DNA of 10,734 bases from Brevibacillus_F sp035644815 (GTDB taxonomy: Bacteria > Bacillota > Bacilli > Brevibacillales > Brevibacillaceae). Both the position numbers and the translations under genes were made by a program. The stretch covers positions 1 through 10,734 of the forward strand of contig DASQNU010000066.1 of NCBI GenBank assembly GCA_035644815.1, written 5' to 3'. Positions 1 through 6,304 of the stretch are shown here, piece by piece. Position 1 is the first letter of the stretch; every line of letters starts with the position of its first letter. The notes below the pieces were generated by a model. It was not told where the DNA came from. It did no database searches and saw nothing but the letters and a program-made list of their open reading frames with translations.

Positions 1-43
1 GCTCTTTTTTGTCTTTCCACTTTCGCCTGCACACATTTCTCTG

Positions 44-49
44 TATAAT
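44..49 (+). promoter_or_regulatory. Probable -10 element of the prfC promoter
   Basis: A perfect TATAAT lies about 50 bases before the prfC start, consistent with a sigma-A -10 box and a short leader. No good -35 match sits 16-18 bases upstream (the sequence there is TTTCGC-like), so the assignment rests on the -10 box and its position only. Confidence 0.4.
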
Positions 50-101
50 CGTACTGAATAATGAGCAGTCAATACCTTAGATATTTATCGGAGGCTACGA
101 A

Positions 102-1706
102 ATGAGTCAACATAACCCAGCCTGGGAACAAGAAATTGCGAAACGTCGCACCTTCGCAATCATTTCCCACCCGGATGCGGGAAAGACCACAATGACGGAG
201 AAGCTGCTCTATTACGGTGGAGCAATCCGTGAAGCAGGTGTGGTCAAAGCGCGGAAAAATTCCAAGTATGCGACTTCCGACTGGATGGAAATCGAGAAAA
301 AGCGTGGGATCTCGGTGACGTCCAGTGCCATGGATTTTGAATATCGCGGTCATCATATCAATATTTTGGATACACCTGGTCACCAGGACTTTAGTGAAGA
401 CACGTACCGGACTCTGACAGCAGCAGACTCCGCAGTGATGATTATCGACGTGGCCAAAGGGGTCGAGGCCCAGACGATCAAGCTGTTCAAGGTTTGTCGG
501 ATGAGAGGAATTCCGATTTTCACCTTCGTCAACAAGCTGGATCGGCACGGGAAGGAAACATTCGATCTGCTGGAGGAAATTGAGCGTGTCCTGGGGATTC
601 GCTCCTATCCGATGAACTGGCCGATCGGGATGGGGAATCGCTTCTGTGGCGTGTATGATCGAGTCAAGAAGCGGGTAGAGCTCTATGAGAGCGGCAGCAA
701 TCACGAGGAGATCAGCTTTTTTGACGTGAGCGGTCCAGATGATCCGTTAATCGGCGAACGCGTCGGGGAAGAATTGTGGCAGCAGCTGCAGGACGAGGTG
801 TCGCTGTTGGATGTAGCGGGAGATGCCTATGATCCCGATCTGATCGAAAAAGGCGAGTTGTCTCCCGTCTTTTTCGGCAGTGCGATTAACAACTTTGGCG
901 TGCAGACCTTTTTGGACAACTTCCTGACCATGGCGCCGCCGCCATCTGCGAAGAAGAGCACAAAAGGCTTGATTGATCCTTATACAAAACCGTTTTCCGG
1001 ATTTATCTTCAAGATTCAAGCAAATATGAACCCTGCTCACCGTGACCGCGTGGCTTTCTTGCGGATCTGCTCGGGACGTTTTGAGCGCGGCATGTCTGTA
1101 AAGCACGTACGCATGGGGAAAGATATCAAGCTGGCACAGCCGCTGCAATTCATGGCACAGGACCGGGAAATCGTCGAAGAATCCTATGCAGGGGATGTCA
1201 TTGGTCTGTTTGACCCAGGCATTTTCCAGATCGGGGATACGCTGACGGTTGGCGAGCAATTCGAGTATGAAGAAATGCCTCACTTCTCGCCGGAGTTTTT
1301 CTCCAAGGTGACTGTGAAAGACGCCATGAAGCATAAGCAATTCCAGAAAGGGATCATGCAATTGACGGAAGAAGGTACGGTCCAGCTTTTCCGTACGTCT
1401 CCCATGGATGAACTGATCCTTGGCGTGGTTGGGGTGCTTCAGTTCGAGGTGTTGGAATACCGCCTGAAAGCAGAGTACGGTGTCGACATCTTGCTGCAGC
1501 GCATGCCATACCAAATTGCAAGATGGATCGATGGTGACAAAGCTACCATTGACAGTCTGATGCAGCGCAGTCAAACGGTGCGCGACCGTTACGATCGTCC
1601 AGTAATGCTGTTTGAAAGTGAGTACCAGCTGCGTGTAGCTCAAGATAAATACAGTTCGATCAAATTCCATGAAAGCTCCTTGGGGCTGCGTAAGCAAGAG
1701 TCGTAA
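102..1706 (+). CDS. prfC: Peptide chain release factor 3 (RF3)
   Basis: This 534-aa protein is a translational GTPase of the EF-G/RF3 class. RF3 acts in the cytoplasm to remove RF1 or RF2 from the ribosome after peptide release, using GTP hydrolysis. The G1 P-loop is visible at residues 21-30 (ISHPDAGKTT), the switch II G3 motif DTPGH at 90-94 and the G4 motif NKLD at 144-147. The effector segment around residues 66-75 (EKKRGISVTS) is RF3-like. A beta-barrel domain 2 and the RF3-type C-terminal domain follow, and the length is close to the usual ~530 aa. The ATG is preceded by GGAGG at 90-94 with 7-base spacing. The gene stands alone, with its own promoter-like box and a strong terminator. 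RF3 is patchily distributed in bacteria and, as far as I recall, is missing from Bacillus subtilis. Long reading frames on the opposite strand are shadows of this gene. Confidence 0.97.
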   Translation: MSQHNPAWEQEIAKRRTFAIISHPDAGKTTMTEKLLYYGGAIREAGVVKARKNSKYATSDWMEIEKKRGISVTSSAMDFEYRGHHINILDTPGHQDFSEDTYRTLTAADSAVMIIDVAKGVEAQTIKLFKVCRMRGIPIFTFVNKLDRHGKETFDLLEEIERVLGIRSYPMNWPIGMGNRFCGVYDRVKKRVELYESGSNHEEISFFDVSGPDDPLIGERVGEELWQQLQDEVSLLDVAGDAYDPDLIEKGELSPVFFGSAINNFGVQTFLDNFLTMAPPPSAKKSTKGLIDPYTKPFSGFIFKIQANMNPAHRDRVAFLRICSGRFERGMSVKHVRMGKDIKLAQPLQFMAQDREIVEESYAGDVIGLFDPGIFQIGDTLTVGEQFEYEEMPHFSPEFFSKVTVKDAMKHKQFQKGIMQLTEEGTVQLFRTSPMDELILGVVGVLQFEVLEYRLKAEYGVDILLQRMPYQIARWIDGDKATIDSLMQRSQTVRDRYDRPVMLFESEYQLRVAQDKYSSIKFHESSLGLRKQES

Positions 1707-1730
1707 AAACAGCTTGCATGATAGAAGTGG

Positions 1731-1771
1731 AAAAATACCCAGACCGATTTTTCGGTCATGGGTATTTTTTT
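1731..1771 (+). terminator. Intrinsic terminator of prfC
   Basis: A long hairpin starts 24 bases after the prfC stop. The outer arms AAAAATACCC (1731-1740) and GGGTATTTTT (1760-1769) enclose a second stem, GACCG (1742-1746) with CGGTC (1753-1757), and the hairpin ends in a run of seven Ts. The A-tract on the left could also let it work in reverse, but no minus-strand gene ends here. Confidence 0.9.
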
Positions 1772-1826
1772 ACTGTATCAAAAAGTATAAACTTCACGAC
1801 TACTCATCCTGATACAGCATGAAAAA

Positions 1827-1932
1827 CTTCCTTTAAGGAAGGGCTCGACAACTTCTTCGAGAGGGCTTCTCTTGAAGTTTTTCTTATCCGGCTTCCTGTG
1901 ATGTTTCCCACACAAGTTGGAAAGCATTCCGG
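1827..1932 (+). other. Structured intergenic region upstream of dps (three potential hairpins)
   Basis: The gap between the prfC terminator and dps holds three consecutive inverted repeats. The first is a near-perfect palindrome, CTTCCTT-T-AAGGAAG, at 1827-1841. The second is a terminator-like hairpin, AACTTC (1850-1855) with GAAGTT (1874-1879) plus an inner AGAG/CTCT, followed by TTTCTT. The third is a bulged stem at 1888-1932 built from CCGG/CCGG, TTCC/GGAA and TGTG/CACA. No recognised riboswitch class or convincing small ORF was found. It could be a dps leader, a small RNA, or protein operators, and the strand is assumed from dps. The pairings were read by eye and not folded. Confidence 0.35.
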
Positions 1933-1971
1933 GTACACTAGGAAGGAACTTGAAAAAAGGGGGCCTCCACG

Positions 1972-2412
1972 ATGTCATCCGCATTAATGGACACGGTGAA
2001 TAAGCAAATTGCCAACTGGACGATTTTATACGTAAAGCTGCACAATTTCCATTGGTATGTGAAAGGACCGCAATTTTTCACGCTACATACCAAGTTTGAA
2101 GAACTGTACACCGAAGCATCCTTACATATTGATGAACTGGCAGAGCGCTTATTGGCGCTGGGCGGACAACCCGTTGCCACTATGCGAGGCTGTTTGGAGC
2201 GAGCTTCCGTAAAAGAAGCGCAGGGCAACGAAACGGCAGAAAAAATGGTGGATATCACGGTGCAAGATTTTGGCATCATGATTCAGGAATTGAAGGAAGG
2301 AATGAAGCTGGCCGAGGAAGTGGACGATGAGACCACCGGCGACATGCTGCTTGCGATTCATTCCAGTCTGGAAAAGCATGTGTGGATGCTGCAGTCTTTT
2401 TTGGGGAAATAA
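1972..2412 (+). CDS. dps: Dps family ferritin-like DNA-protection and iron-storage protein
   Basis: At 146 aa this is a typical Dps mini-ferritin. Dps forms a 12-subunit cytoplasmic shell that oxidises Fe(II), with hydrogen peroxide as preferred oxidant, and stores Fe(III), so limiting hydroxyl-radical damage to DNA. The inter-subunit ferroxidase residues are all present: His27, His39, Asp54 and Glu58. Their spacing matches the Listeria Dps site (His31, His43, Asp58, Glu62), and Trp28 falls where the conserved site tryptophan lies. The protein is all-helical with no long Lys-rich N-terminal tail, so direct DNA binding is uncertain. The ATG is preceded by the G-rich AAAGGGGG at about 1956-1963. 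The gene is monocistronic with its own terminator. Bacillus homologues (MrgA, Dps) are induced by peroxide or general stress, but I see no clear PerR box or sigma-B promoter here. Confidence 0.95.
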   Translation: MSSALMDTVNKQIANWTILYVKLHNFHWYVKGPQFFTLHTKFEELYTEASLHIDELAERLLALGGQPVATMRGCLERASVKEAQGNETAEKMVDITVQDFGIMIQELKEGMKLAEEVDDETTGDMLLAIHSSLEKHVWMLQSFLGK

Positions 2413-2425
2413 AGTTAGCATTTTC

Positions 2426-2462
2426 AAAAAAGTAGTCCTGATACATCGGGGCTACTTTTTTT
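2426..2462 (+). terminator. Intrinsic terminator of dps
   Basis: Fourteen bases after the dps stop, an A-tract leads into AGTAG-T-CC, which pairs with GG-G-CTACT and is followed by a seven-T run ending at 2462. It separates dps from the downstream lipoprotein gene. Confidence 0.85.
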
Positions 2463-2471
2463 CATGACTGA

Positions 2472-2497
2472 AGAAACATGATACATAAGTTCCCGTC
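2472..2497 (+). promoter_or_regulatory. Candidate ECF-sigma promoter (AGAAAC-N16-CGTC) for the lipoprotein gene
   Basis: AGAAAC at 2472-2477 is followed, after exactly 16 bases, by CGTC at 2494-2497. The Bacillus ECF sigma consensus is TGAAAC-N16/17-CGTC (sigma-M/X type) or CGTA (sigma-W type), so only the first base of the -35 differs. The predicted transcript would begin near 2503, about 40 bases before the lipoprotein ATG, leaving room for its ribosome binding site. No better sigma-A promoter is visible between the dps terminator and the gene. Confidence 0.5.
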
Positions 2498-2545
2498 AAA
2501 ATGTATGGAAGGATTTGGATAAAATATATTGGGGGAGAGTGAAAA

Positions 2546-3037
2546 ATGGCAAAGAGGTTCGTATGGCTATACATGCTAATGCTCTGTCTGACCGGGTGTG
2601 GTACAACCCCAAATCCGAATGCTGCCCAGCATCAGGAAACAGTCACAATAAAAAGGGTAGAACAAGAGCCTGTCACAGAACGCAAGGAAGTCGATAGGGT
2701 CTACGTGCGTTTATCTAATAGCGAGAATGTAGAAAGGTTTTTTGCCTTTCTAGAGCGCTATCAAGTAGGTGAAGCGGATCAGATAGAGATTCAACACTTT
2801 ACAATCGAAGGAGATCCGATTATTACTACATTGAATTATGATGGTAAACAAATCTTTTTCACCTATGATGACTCACAAGATCGGTATGGAGCTCAGGAGA
2901 AGGGGGTACGTCAAGAAGTCTGCAAGGAGATCGTGCACCAAGAGGAGGATGGAAAGACCAGTTATTATGTGACGAACTGTTCTGATGACGCAGGTGGCAA
3001 GAAGTATTTCCTGATTCATGTACCATCAAAATCGTAA
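2546..3037 (+). CDS. DUF4362-like lipoprotein
   Basis: This 163-aa protein begins with a short basic-hydrophobic signal ending in the lipobox LTGC, so Cys18 is the predicted lipidated residue of a membrane-anchored extracytoplasmic lipoprotein. A Thr/Pro/Gln-rich linker (residues 19-50) leads to a compact domain at 51-160. That domain contains FTIEGDPI (85-92) and a FTYDDSQDRYG-type segment (105-115), which resemble the DUF4362 family of Bacillus and Paenibacillus lipoproteins; the function of that family is unknown. Cys126 and Cys145 could form a disulfide outside the cell. The start has GGGGGAG at 2531-2537 with good spacing. The gene is single, preceded by an ECF-type promoter candidate and closed by a terminator shared with the opposite strand. 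The lipoprotein call is firm; the family call is from memory of its motif pattern. Confidence 0.8.
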   Translation: MAKRFVWLYMLMLCLTGCGTTPNPNAAQHQETVTIKRVEQEPVTERKEVDRVYVRLSNSENVERFFAFLERYQVGEADQIEIQHFTIEGDPIITTLNYDGKQIFFTYDDSQDRYGAQEKGVRQEVCKEIVHQEEDGKTSYYVTNCSDDAGGKKYFLIHVPSKS

Positions 3038-3072
3038 GGCACAAACCAATCAACGAGGCTAGCAAGTATAAC

Positions 3073-3114
3073 AAAAAGCGGCGTACAAGGATTGCTCCTG
3101 TCCAACCGCTTTTT
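3073..3114. terminator. Bidirectional terminator between the lipoprotein gene and the DUF817 gene
   Basis: The 9-bp arms AAAAAGCGG (3073-3081) and CCGCTTTTT (3106-3114) carry an A-tract on one side and a T-tract on the other, so the hairpin works in both directions. The loop contains a smaller imperfect stem (AGGA with TCCT). It sits between two convergent genes ending at 3037 and 3124. Confidence 0.85.
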
Positions 3115-3123
3115 GCTGTGTCT

Positions 3124-3906
3124 TTATGCTCTCGTCTGCAAACTCGATTTCAAATGCTTCAACTGCGCCACAATGATAAAACTAACGATCACCAGCAAAA
3201 ACCATGAACTGATCTTGCTCAAATGCACGAGCTGCCAGCCAGCCTGCTGATTGGGATATTGCCACGCTCCCAGCAGAGTAGCGATGTTTTCCGCTATCCA
3301 GATGAAAAATCCGATCAACAGATAGGAGAGAACCACTGGCATGCGATAATACTCGGTGCCTACCCGAAAATGCACCACGCTCTGCCAGAACACCACAAAG
3401 ATGGCTGCAGTGAGGACCCAGCGAATATCCCAAACATAATGATGGGTAAAAAAATTGAGGTAGATCGCTGCAGCAAGAGGAACCGTGAGATAGGCGGGCG
3501 GCCAGCCCGTAATGGAAACGTCCAGCCTTCGCCAAGCCTGGCACAGATAACTGGCGACACTGGCATACATAAAGCCGCTGTAGAGCGGGACTCCCCATAT
3601 CTTGCTATAGCCTTCCTCGTCGTAGGACCACGAGCCCATATGTACTTTAAACAGCTCCAAAGCTAAGCCGATCAAGTGAAAAATCGTGATGACTTTCAGT
3701 TCGTCCCGTGTTTCCAAGCCGCTTCGCACCATCCAGACCTGCATGCCGAGACAGAGCAGCAGCAGCAAGTCATAACGAGGCAAGCCGGGGATCGTGATCA
3801 GCTTGGACAGGGCCAGCGCTGCAAAGATAAAGACGGGAAAAATACAAGAAATGGCCTCCAGATAGCCGAAATAGAGGAGTTGTCTAAAGGCTTTTCTCAG
3901 GGACAT
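3124..3906 (-). CDS. DUF817 integral membrane protein (YoaT-like)
   Basis: The 260-aa product is strongly hydrophobic, with about eight predicted membrane segments: near residues 8-35, 45-60, 70-90, 108-125, 138-155, 160-180, 190-215 and 230-250. The block HLIGLALELFKVHMGSWSY, followed by a conserved stretch about a pre-membrane PLYSGFMYASV, is what I recognise as DUF817, the family of Bacillus subtilis YoaT. No biochemical role is known to me. Its ATG directly follows the TAA of the sulfurtransferase gene (TAAATG, zero spacing). It has only a weak ribosome binding site of its own, so it is probably translated by coupling within a two-gene operon. Short antisense frames here are shadows. Confidence 0.85.
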   Translation of the reverse strand: MSLRKAFRQLLYFGYLEAISCIFPVFIFAALALSKLITIPGLPRYDLLLLLCLGMQVWMVRSGLETRDELKVITIFHLIGLALELFKVHMGSWSYDEEGYSKIWGVPLYSGFMYASVASYLCQAWRRLDVSITGWPPAYLTVPLAAAIYLNFFTHHYVWDIRWVLTAAIFVVFWQSVVHFRVGTEYYRMPVVLSYLLIGFFIWIAENIATLLGAWQYPNQQAGWQLVHLSKISSWFLLVIVSFIIVAQLKHLKSSLQTRA

Positions 3907-4746
3907 TTACGCTTTATTCTCGCCAGTGGCTACGGGCAGCTCATAGGAGCAGTAATCGCTCCAGCTACCGGCATACAGTTTGGCATCGGTCCGCCCGGCT
4001 TCGTACAAGGCGAGAATGTTGACACAAGCGGTCACACCAGACCCGCAGTACACAATGATTTCTTTTTCATCACGGAGCGGGGCAAAACGTTTCTGGAGCT
4101 CCTCCGCTGAGAGAAAAGTGCCATCGGCACGCAGGTTATCCATATAAAAGCAGTGATCCGCTCCAGGAATGTGGCCGGCTTTTGCATCAATTGTCTCGAG
4201 TTCCCCGCGATAACGTTCTCCGGCGCGGGAATCCAGCAGGGCGACGGTTCCTTGTTTGGCGCGCACTTCTTCCAGATCAACCAGCATATGCGGTTGCGGT
4301 ACAGCTCGAAACACACGCTTTGTCGGGTGGGACACATCATCCGTCACGGGAAACCCAGAGGCTTGCCATGCCGGAAAACCGCCATCGAGTACATATACAT
4401 GTTGATGGCCGAGATAACGCAGCGTCCACCACAGACGAGCAGCTTTGGACATATCTTGTCCGTCATAGGCGACGACGATCGTATTCTCATCAATTCCAGC
4501 CTCAGAGAACAACTTTTCCAGTGCCTCGACAGTAGGAAGAGGATGACGCCCGCCATGGACATCCTTGGGAGCCGACAAATCCTGTTCCAAGTCAAAATAG
4601 AGGGCGCCGGGAATGTGAGCGCTGATGTATTCGGAGAGTCCTTGGCCGGGCTTGCCCAGTGTGAAACGGCAATCCGCGATCACCAGATTGGCATCATGCA
4701 AATGTTCATTCAACCATGCAGCAGAGACGAGATTCTTGCTGGACAT
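3907..4746 (-). CDS. Sulfurtransferase (3-mercaptopyruvate/thiosulfate, rhodanese superfamily)
   Basis: This 279-aa cytoplasmic enzyme has two rhodanese domains in tandem. The N-terminal domain is inactive: its loop reads AYDGQDMSKAAR and lacks the cysteine. The C-terminal domain carries the active-site loop CGSGVTA with catalytic Cys234. The CGSGVTA form is typical of 3-mercaptopyruvate sulfurtransferases (SseA type), whereas classical rhodaneses have CRKGVT, so 3-mercaptopyruvate is the more likely donor. A persulfide on the Cys is passed to an acceptor such as thioredoxin or cyanide. The family motif HIPGA and the segment VYVLDGGFPAW also fit. I chose the second ATG, at 4746, because GGGGGA sits 4 bases upstream of it. 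An in-frame ATG at 4758 adds four residues but lacks a good site. The gene is followed with no gap by the DUF817 gene. Confidence 0.93.
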   Translation of the reverse strand: MSSKNLVSAAWLNEHLHDANLVIADCRFTLGKPGQGLSEYISAHIPGALYFDLEQDLSAPKDVHGGRHPLPTVEALEKLFSEAGIDENTIVVAYDGQDMSKAARLWWTLRYLGHQHVYVLDGGFPAWQASGFPVTDDVSHPTKRVFRAVPQPHMLVDLEEVRAKQGTVALLDSRAGERYRGELETIDAKAGHIPGADHCFYMDNLRADGTFLSAEELQKRFAPLRDEKEIIVYCGSGVTACVNILALYEAGRTDAKLYAGSWSDYCSYELPVATGENKA

Positions 4747-4750
4747 AAAA

Positions 4751-4756
4751 TCCCCC
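4751..4756 (-). promoter_or_regulatory. Ribosome binding site deciding the sulfurtransferase start
   Basis: GGGGGA on the minus strand lies 4 bases before the ATG at 4746 and inside the codons that would follow an alternative ATG at 4758. The upstream ATG has only a CGGAA touching it, too close to work well, so the shorter protein is preferred. Confidence 0.55.
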
Positions 4757-4782
4757 ATTTCCGTTTGGTTGTTGTCGTATTC

Positions 4783-4791
4783 ATCATAGCA
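4783..4791 (-). promoter_or_regulatory. Possible extended -10 promoter for the sulfurtransferase/DUF817 pair
   Basis: On the minus strand TGC-TATGAT forms an extended -10 box (TGnTATAAT consensus) about 37 bases before the chosen start. The -35 region is poor. It lies within 20 bases of the divergent -10 candidate of the DUF502 gene, so the two promoters would overlap. Confidence 0.35.
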
Positions 4792-4809
4792 GATGGCGGA
4801 TAGCTGCGA

Positions 4810-4815
4810 TACAAT
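4810..4815 (+). promoter_or_regulatory. Possible -10 element of the DUF502 gene
   Basis: TACAAT is a 5/6 match to the sigma-A -10 box, about 43 bases before the GTG start. No good -35 match is seen at 17 bases. A TGAAAC sequence just downstream (4819-4824) is not followed by CGT at 16-17 bases, so an ECF promoter is not supported. Confidence 0.3.
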
Positions 4816-4844
4816 AGATTGAAACGATCTTAGATAGGGTAAAT

Positions 4845-4849
4845 GGAGG
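4845..4849 (+). promoter_or_regulatory. Ribosome binding site fixing a GTG start for the DUF502 gene
   Basis: GGAGG lies 8 bases before GTG at 4858. The only upstream in-frame ATG (4843) overlaps this site and has no ribosome binding site of its own. Starting at GTG also gives the N-terminus MKRIARYF, a better fit to the family. Confidence 0.75.
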
Positions 4850-4857
4850 ATATTTTC

Positions 4858-5424
4858 GTGAAACGAATCGCAAGGTATTTTTTGGAAGGATTGCTTTATG
4901 TCATTCCATTGGCAGTGACCATCTTTGTGCTGTACAAGGTTTTTGTCACCGTTGACAGTTTTCTTGGCTCGACATTTCCTGGCTTGGGCTTCCTGACTAT
5001 ACCGGGACTCGGCTTTTTGGTAACAATCGTGCTGATTACCGTGATCGGGTTTCTCGCATCCAATGTGTTGACCAGAGGGTTGTTGTCGTTAATTGATACC
5101 TTATTTGAACGGGTGCCGTTTATAAAGCTGATCTATACATCCATCAAGGATCTGATCGGTGCGTTTGTCGGTGAGAAAAAAAGCTTCGATAAGCCGGTGC
5201 TGGTCAAGCTGACGCCTGATGGGGAAGCAAAAGCGATTGGCTTTATTACTAGAGAGAGCATGGAAGCTTACGGACTTGAGGACCATGTAGCCGTATATTT
5301 TCCCCAATCTTATAATTTTGCAGGGAATTTGCTGATTTTCCCGAGTTCGCAGGTGCAGCCATTGGATGTGGAAAGCTCGGAGGCAATGGCGTTTCTGGTA
5401 TCGGGCGGGGTATCTGGAAAGTAA
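4858..5424 (+). CDS. DUF502 membrane protein
   Basis: The 188-aa product starts at GTG. Residues 1-7 are basic. Two membrane helices follow, at about 8-30 and 50-72, and the rest is a soluble domain. Family features of DUF502 are visible: the loop PGLGFLTIPGLGFLV between the helices, the segment VPFIKLIYTSIKDLIGAF at about 86-103, and the C-terminal pattern FPSSQVQPLD...MAFLVSGGV. DUF502 proteins are widespread in bacteria; no reaction is assigned to them that I know of. The loop contains PGLGFL twice within 14 residues. The gene is a single unit, divergent from the sulfurtransferase pair and convergent with the dehydrogenase. Only 16 bases separate the two stop codons and no clear terminator is visible. 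Confidence 0.9.
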   Translation: MKRIARYFLEGLLYVIPLAVTIFVLYKVFVTVDSFLGSTFPGLGFLTIPGLGFLVTIVLITVIGFLASNVLTRGLLSLIDTLFERVPFIKLIYTSIKDLIGAFVGEKKSFDKPVLVKLTPDGEAKAIGFITRESMEAYGLEDHVAVYFPQSYNFAGNLLIFPSSQVQPLDVESSEAMAFLVSGGVSGK

Positions 5425-5440
5425 GCAAGAGAGCGGGCAT

Positions 5441-6223
5441 TTACCTGCGTAGAAAGCCTCCCTCGGAATGGATGACCTGACCTGTGATCCACTCTGCTTC
5501 TTCGCTTGCTAAAAAGCGCACAAGACGAGCGACATCTTCTGGAGAGCCAATTCTGCCAAAGGGGAACTTGGGAAGCAGTTCTTCTTTTAATTCAGCGGAC
5601 ATCCATCCCGTGTCGGTAGGACCCGGATTGACACAGTTGACAGTAATACCTTTTTCAGCCACCTCTGCAGCTAAGGTGGCTGTCAGTGCGGAAAGAGCGC
5701 CTTTCGTAGCCACATAGGCGATTTCGCCCGGCATGGGTCCGAGGTTTTGGCCGGAGGTAATCGTGATGATTCTACCGCCCTTTTTGCCGCTGTAGCGTCG
5801 GGCGAACAGGGCGCTCAGCATGATCGGTGCGCGTGTGTTAACCCAATAATGGGCATCGATTTCTTGTTCCGTAATGTCGGCATAGGTGGTCGTGGTGGAA
5901 TAGGCAGCGTTGTTGACGAGGATGGAGGGCTCGCCCAAGTTCGTGTAGACTTCATCGAGCAAACGTTGGGAAGCTCCGGGTAGGCTTAGATCCAGTTCAA
6001 AGCCGATGCATCGCACGCCGCTGGCACGGAGACTTTCTGCAAGCTGGCTGGCATCTTCGGATCGAACACCCCAAGGCATCGTCGCATCGTATGTCGGCCA
6101 GTAGGTAAAAAAGACATCAGAGCCTGCTTCTGCAAGCAACCGACAGATGGCGGCACCGATTCCATTTTGACGGGTTGCGCCGGTTACGACGGCGATCTTG
6201 CCTTGCAACGGTTTTGTTGTCAT
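5441..6223 (-). CDS. Short-chain dehydrogenase/reductase (SDR, FabG-like)
   Basis: This 260-aa protein is a classical SDR: a Rossmann-fold NAD(P)-dependent cytoplasmic oxidoreductase. It shows the cofactor motif TGATRQNGIG (14-23), NNA (104-106), the catalytic Ser157, and Tyr170/Lys174 in YVATK. NPGPTDTG (199-206) and the C-terminal ITGQVIHSEGG complete the fold signature. The glycine motif has two extra residues compared with the usual TGxxxGIG. The region around residues 40-53, including TYW and a Trp, is longer than in FabG. The substrate cannot be told from sequence; annotation as 3-oxoacyl-ACP reductase would be overreach. ATG at 6223 was chosen because AAAGGA (6235-6240) is best spaced for it; GTG at 6232 and TTG at 6229 are in frame but too close. 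It is probably expressed alone, after the terminator at 6271-6300. Confidence 0.93.
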   Translation of the reverse strand: MTTKPLQGKIAVVTGATRQNGIGAAICRLLAEAGSDVFFTYWPTYDATMPWGVRSEDASQLAESLRASGVRCIGFELDLSLPGASQRLLDEVYTNLGEPSILVNNAAYSTTTTYADITEQEIDAHYWVNTRAPIMLSALFARRYSGKKGGRIITITSGQNLGPMPGEIAYVATKGALSALTATLAAEVAEKGITVNCVNPGPTDTGWMSAELKEELLPKFPFGRIGSPEDVARLVRFLASEEAEWITGQVIHSEGGFLRR

Positions 6224-6234
6224 GATCAACACAA

Positions 6235-6240
6235 TCCTTT
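6235..6240 (-). promoter_or_regulatory. Ribosome binding site deciding the SDR start
   Basis: AAAGGA on the minus strand lies 11 bases before ATG 6223, which is acceptable when aligned to the full AAAGGAGG. It lies only 5 bases before TTG 6229 and 2 before GTG 6232, so the ATG is favoured. Confidence 0.5.
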
Positions 6241-6264
6241 CATGTAGGGTAGTAAGAAAAACTT

Positions 6265-6300
6265 AGTAAAAAAGCCACAGGGAACAATTCCTGTGGCTTT
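6265..6300 (-). terminator. Intrinsic terminator after the His-rich membrane protein gene
   Basis: Eleven-base perfect arms, AAAGCCACAGG and CCTGTGGCTTT (6271-6281 and 6290-6300), are followed on the minus strand by a T-run (TTTTTTAC). It begins 5 bases after the stop of the 77-aa gene. It insulates the SDR gene, which must have a promoter in the 45 bases that remain or rely on readthrough. Confidence 0.9.
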
Positions 6301-6304
6301 ACCA

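Noticed and set aside
69..1697. Two long minus-strand reading frames (211 and 316 codons) opposite prfC
   Set aside because: They lie fully within a gene with unmistakable RF3 motifs, have no ribosome binding sites, and their translations are rich in His/Cys/Phe without domain structure, as expected from reverse-reading a coding sequence.
1786..1791. TATAAA as a -10 for a transcript reading into the dps upstream hairpins
   Set aside because: The region 17 bases upstream is the T-run of the prfC terminator and has no -35 match, so I could not support a promoter call.
1909..1940. GGGTAC near 1931 as a sigma-B -10 for dps
   Set aside because: No GTTT-type -35 lies 13-15 bases upstream; the nearest GTTT is about 25 bases away.
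1807..2445. Ten-base direct repeat TCCTGATACA flanking dps (1807-1816 and 2436-2445)
   Set aside because: A 10-mer repeated once in about 10 kb is expected by chance many times over. The second copy lies inside the dps terminator and there are no mobile-element features.
3676..4803. Plus-strand frames of 144 and 216 codons opposite the DUF817 and sulfurtransferase genes
   Set aside because: They are antisense shadows of well-supported genes, span the junction between them, and have no ribosome binding site or recognisable motif.
4819..4845. TGAAAC sequence upstream of the DUF502 gene as an ECF promoter
   Set aside because: No CGT follows at 16 or 17 bases; the sequence there is AATGGA. The -35-like hexamer alone is not enough.
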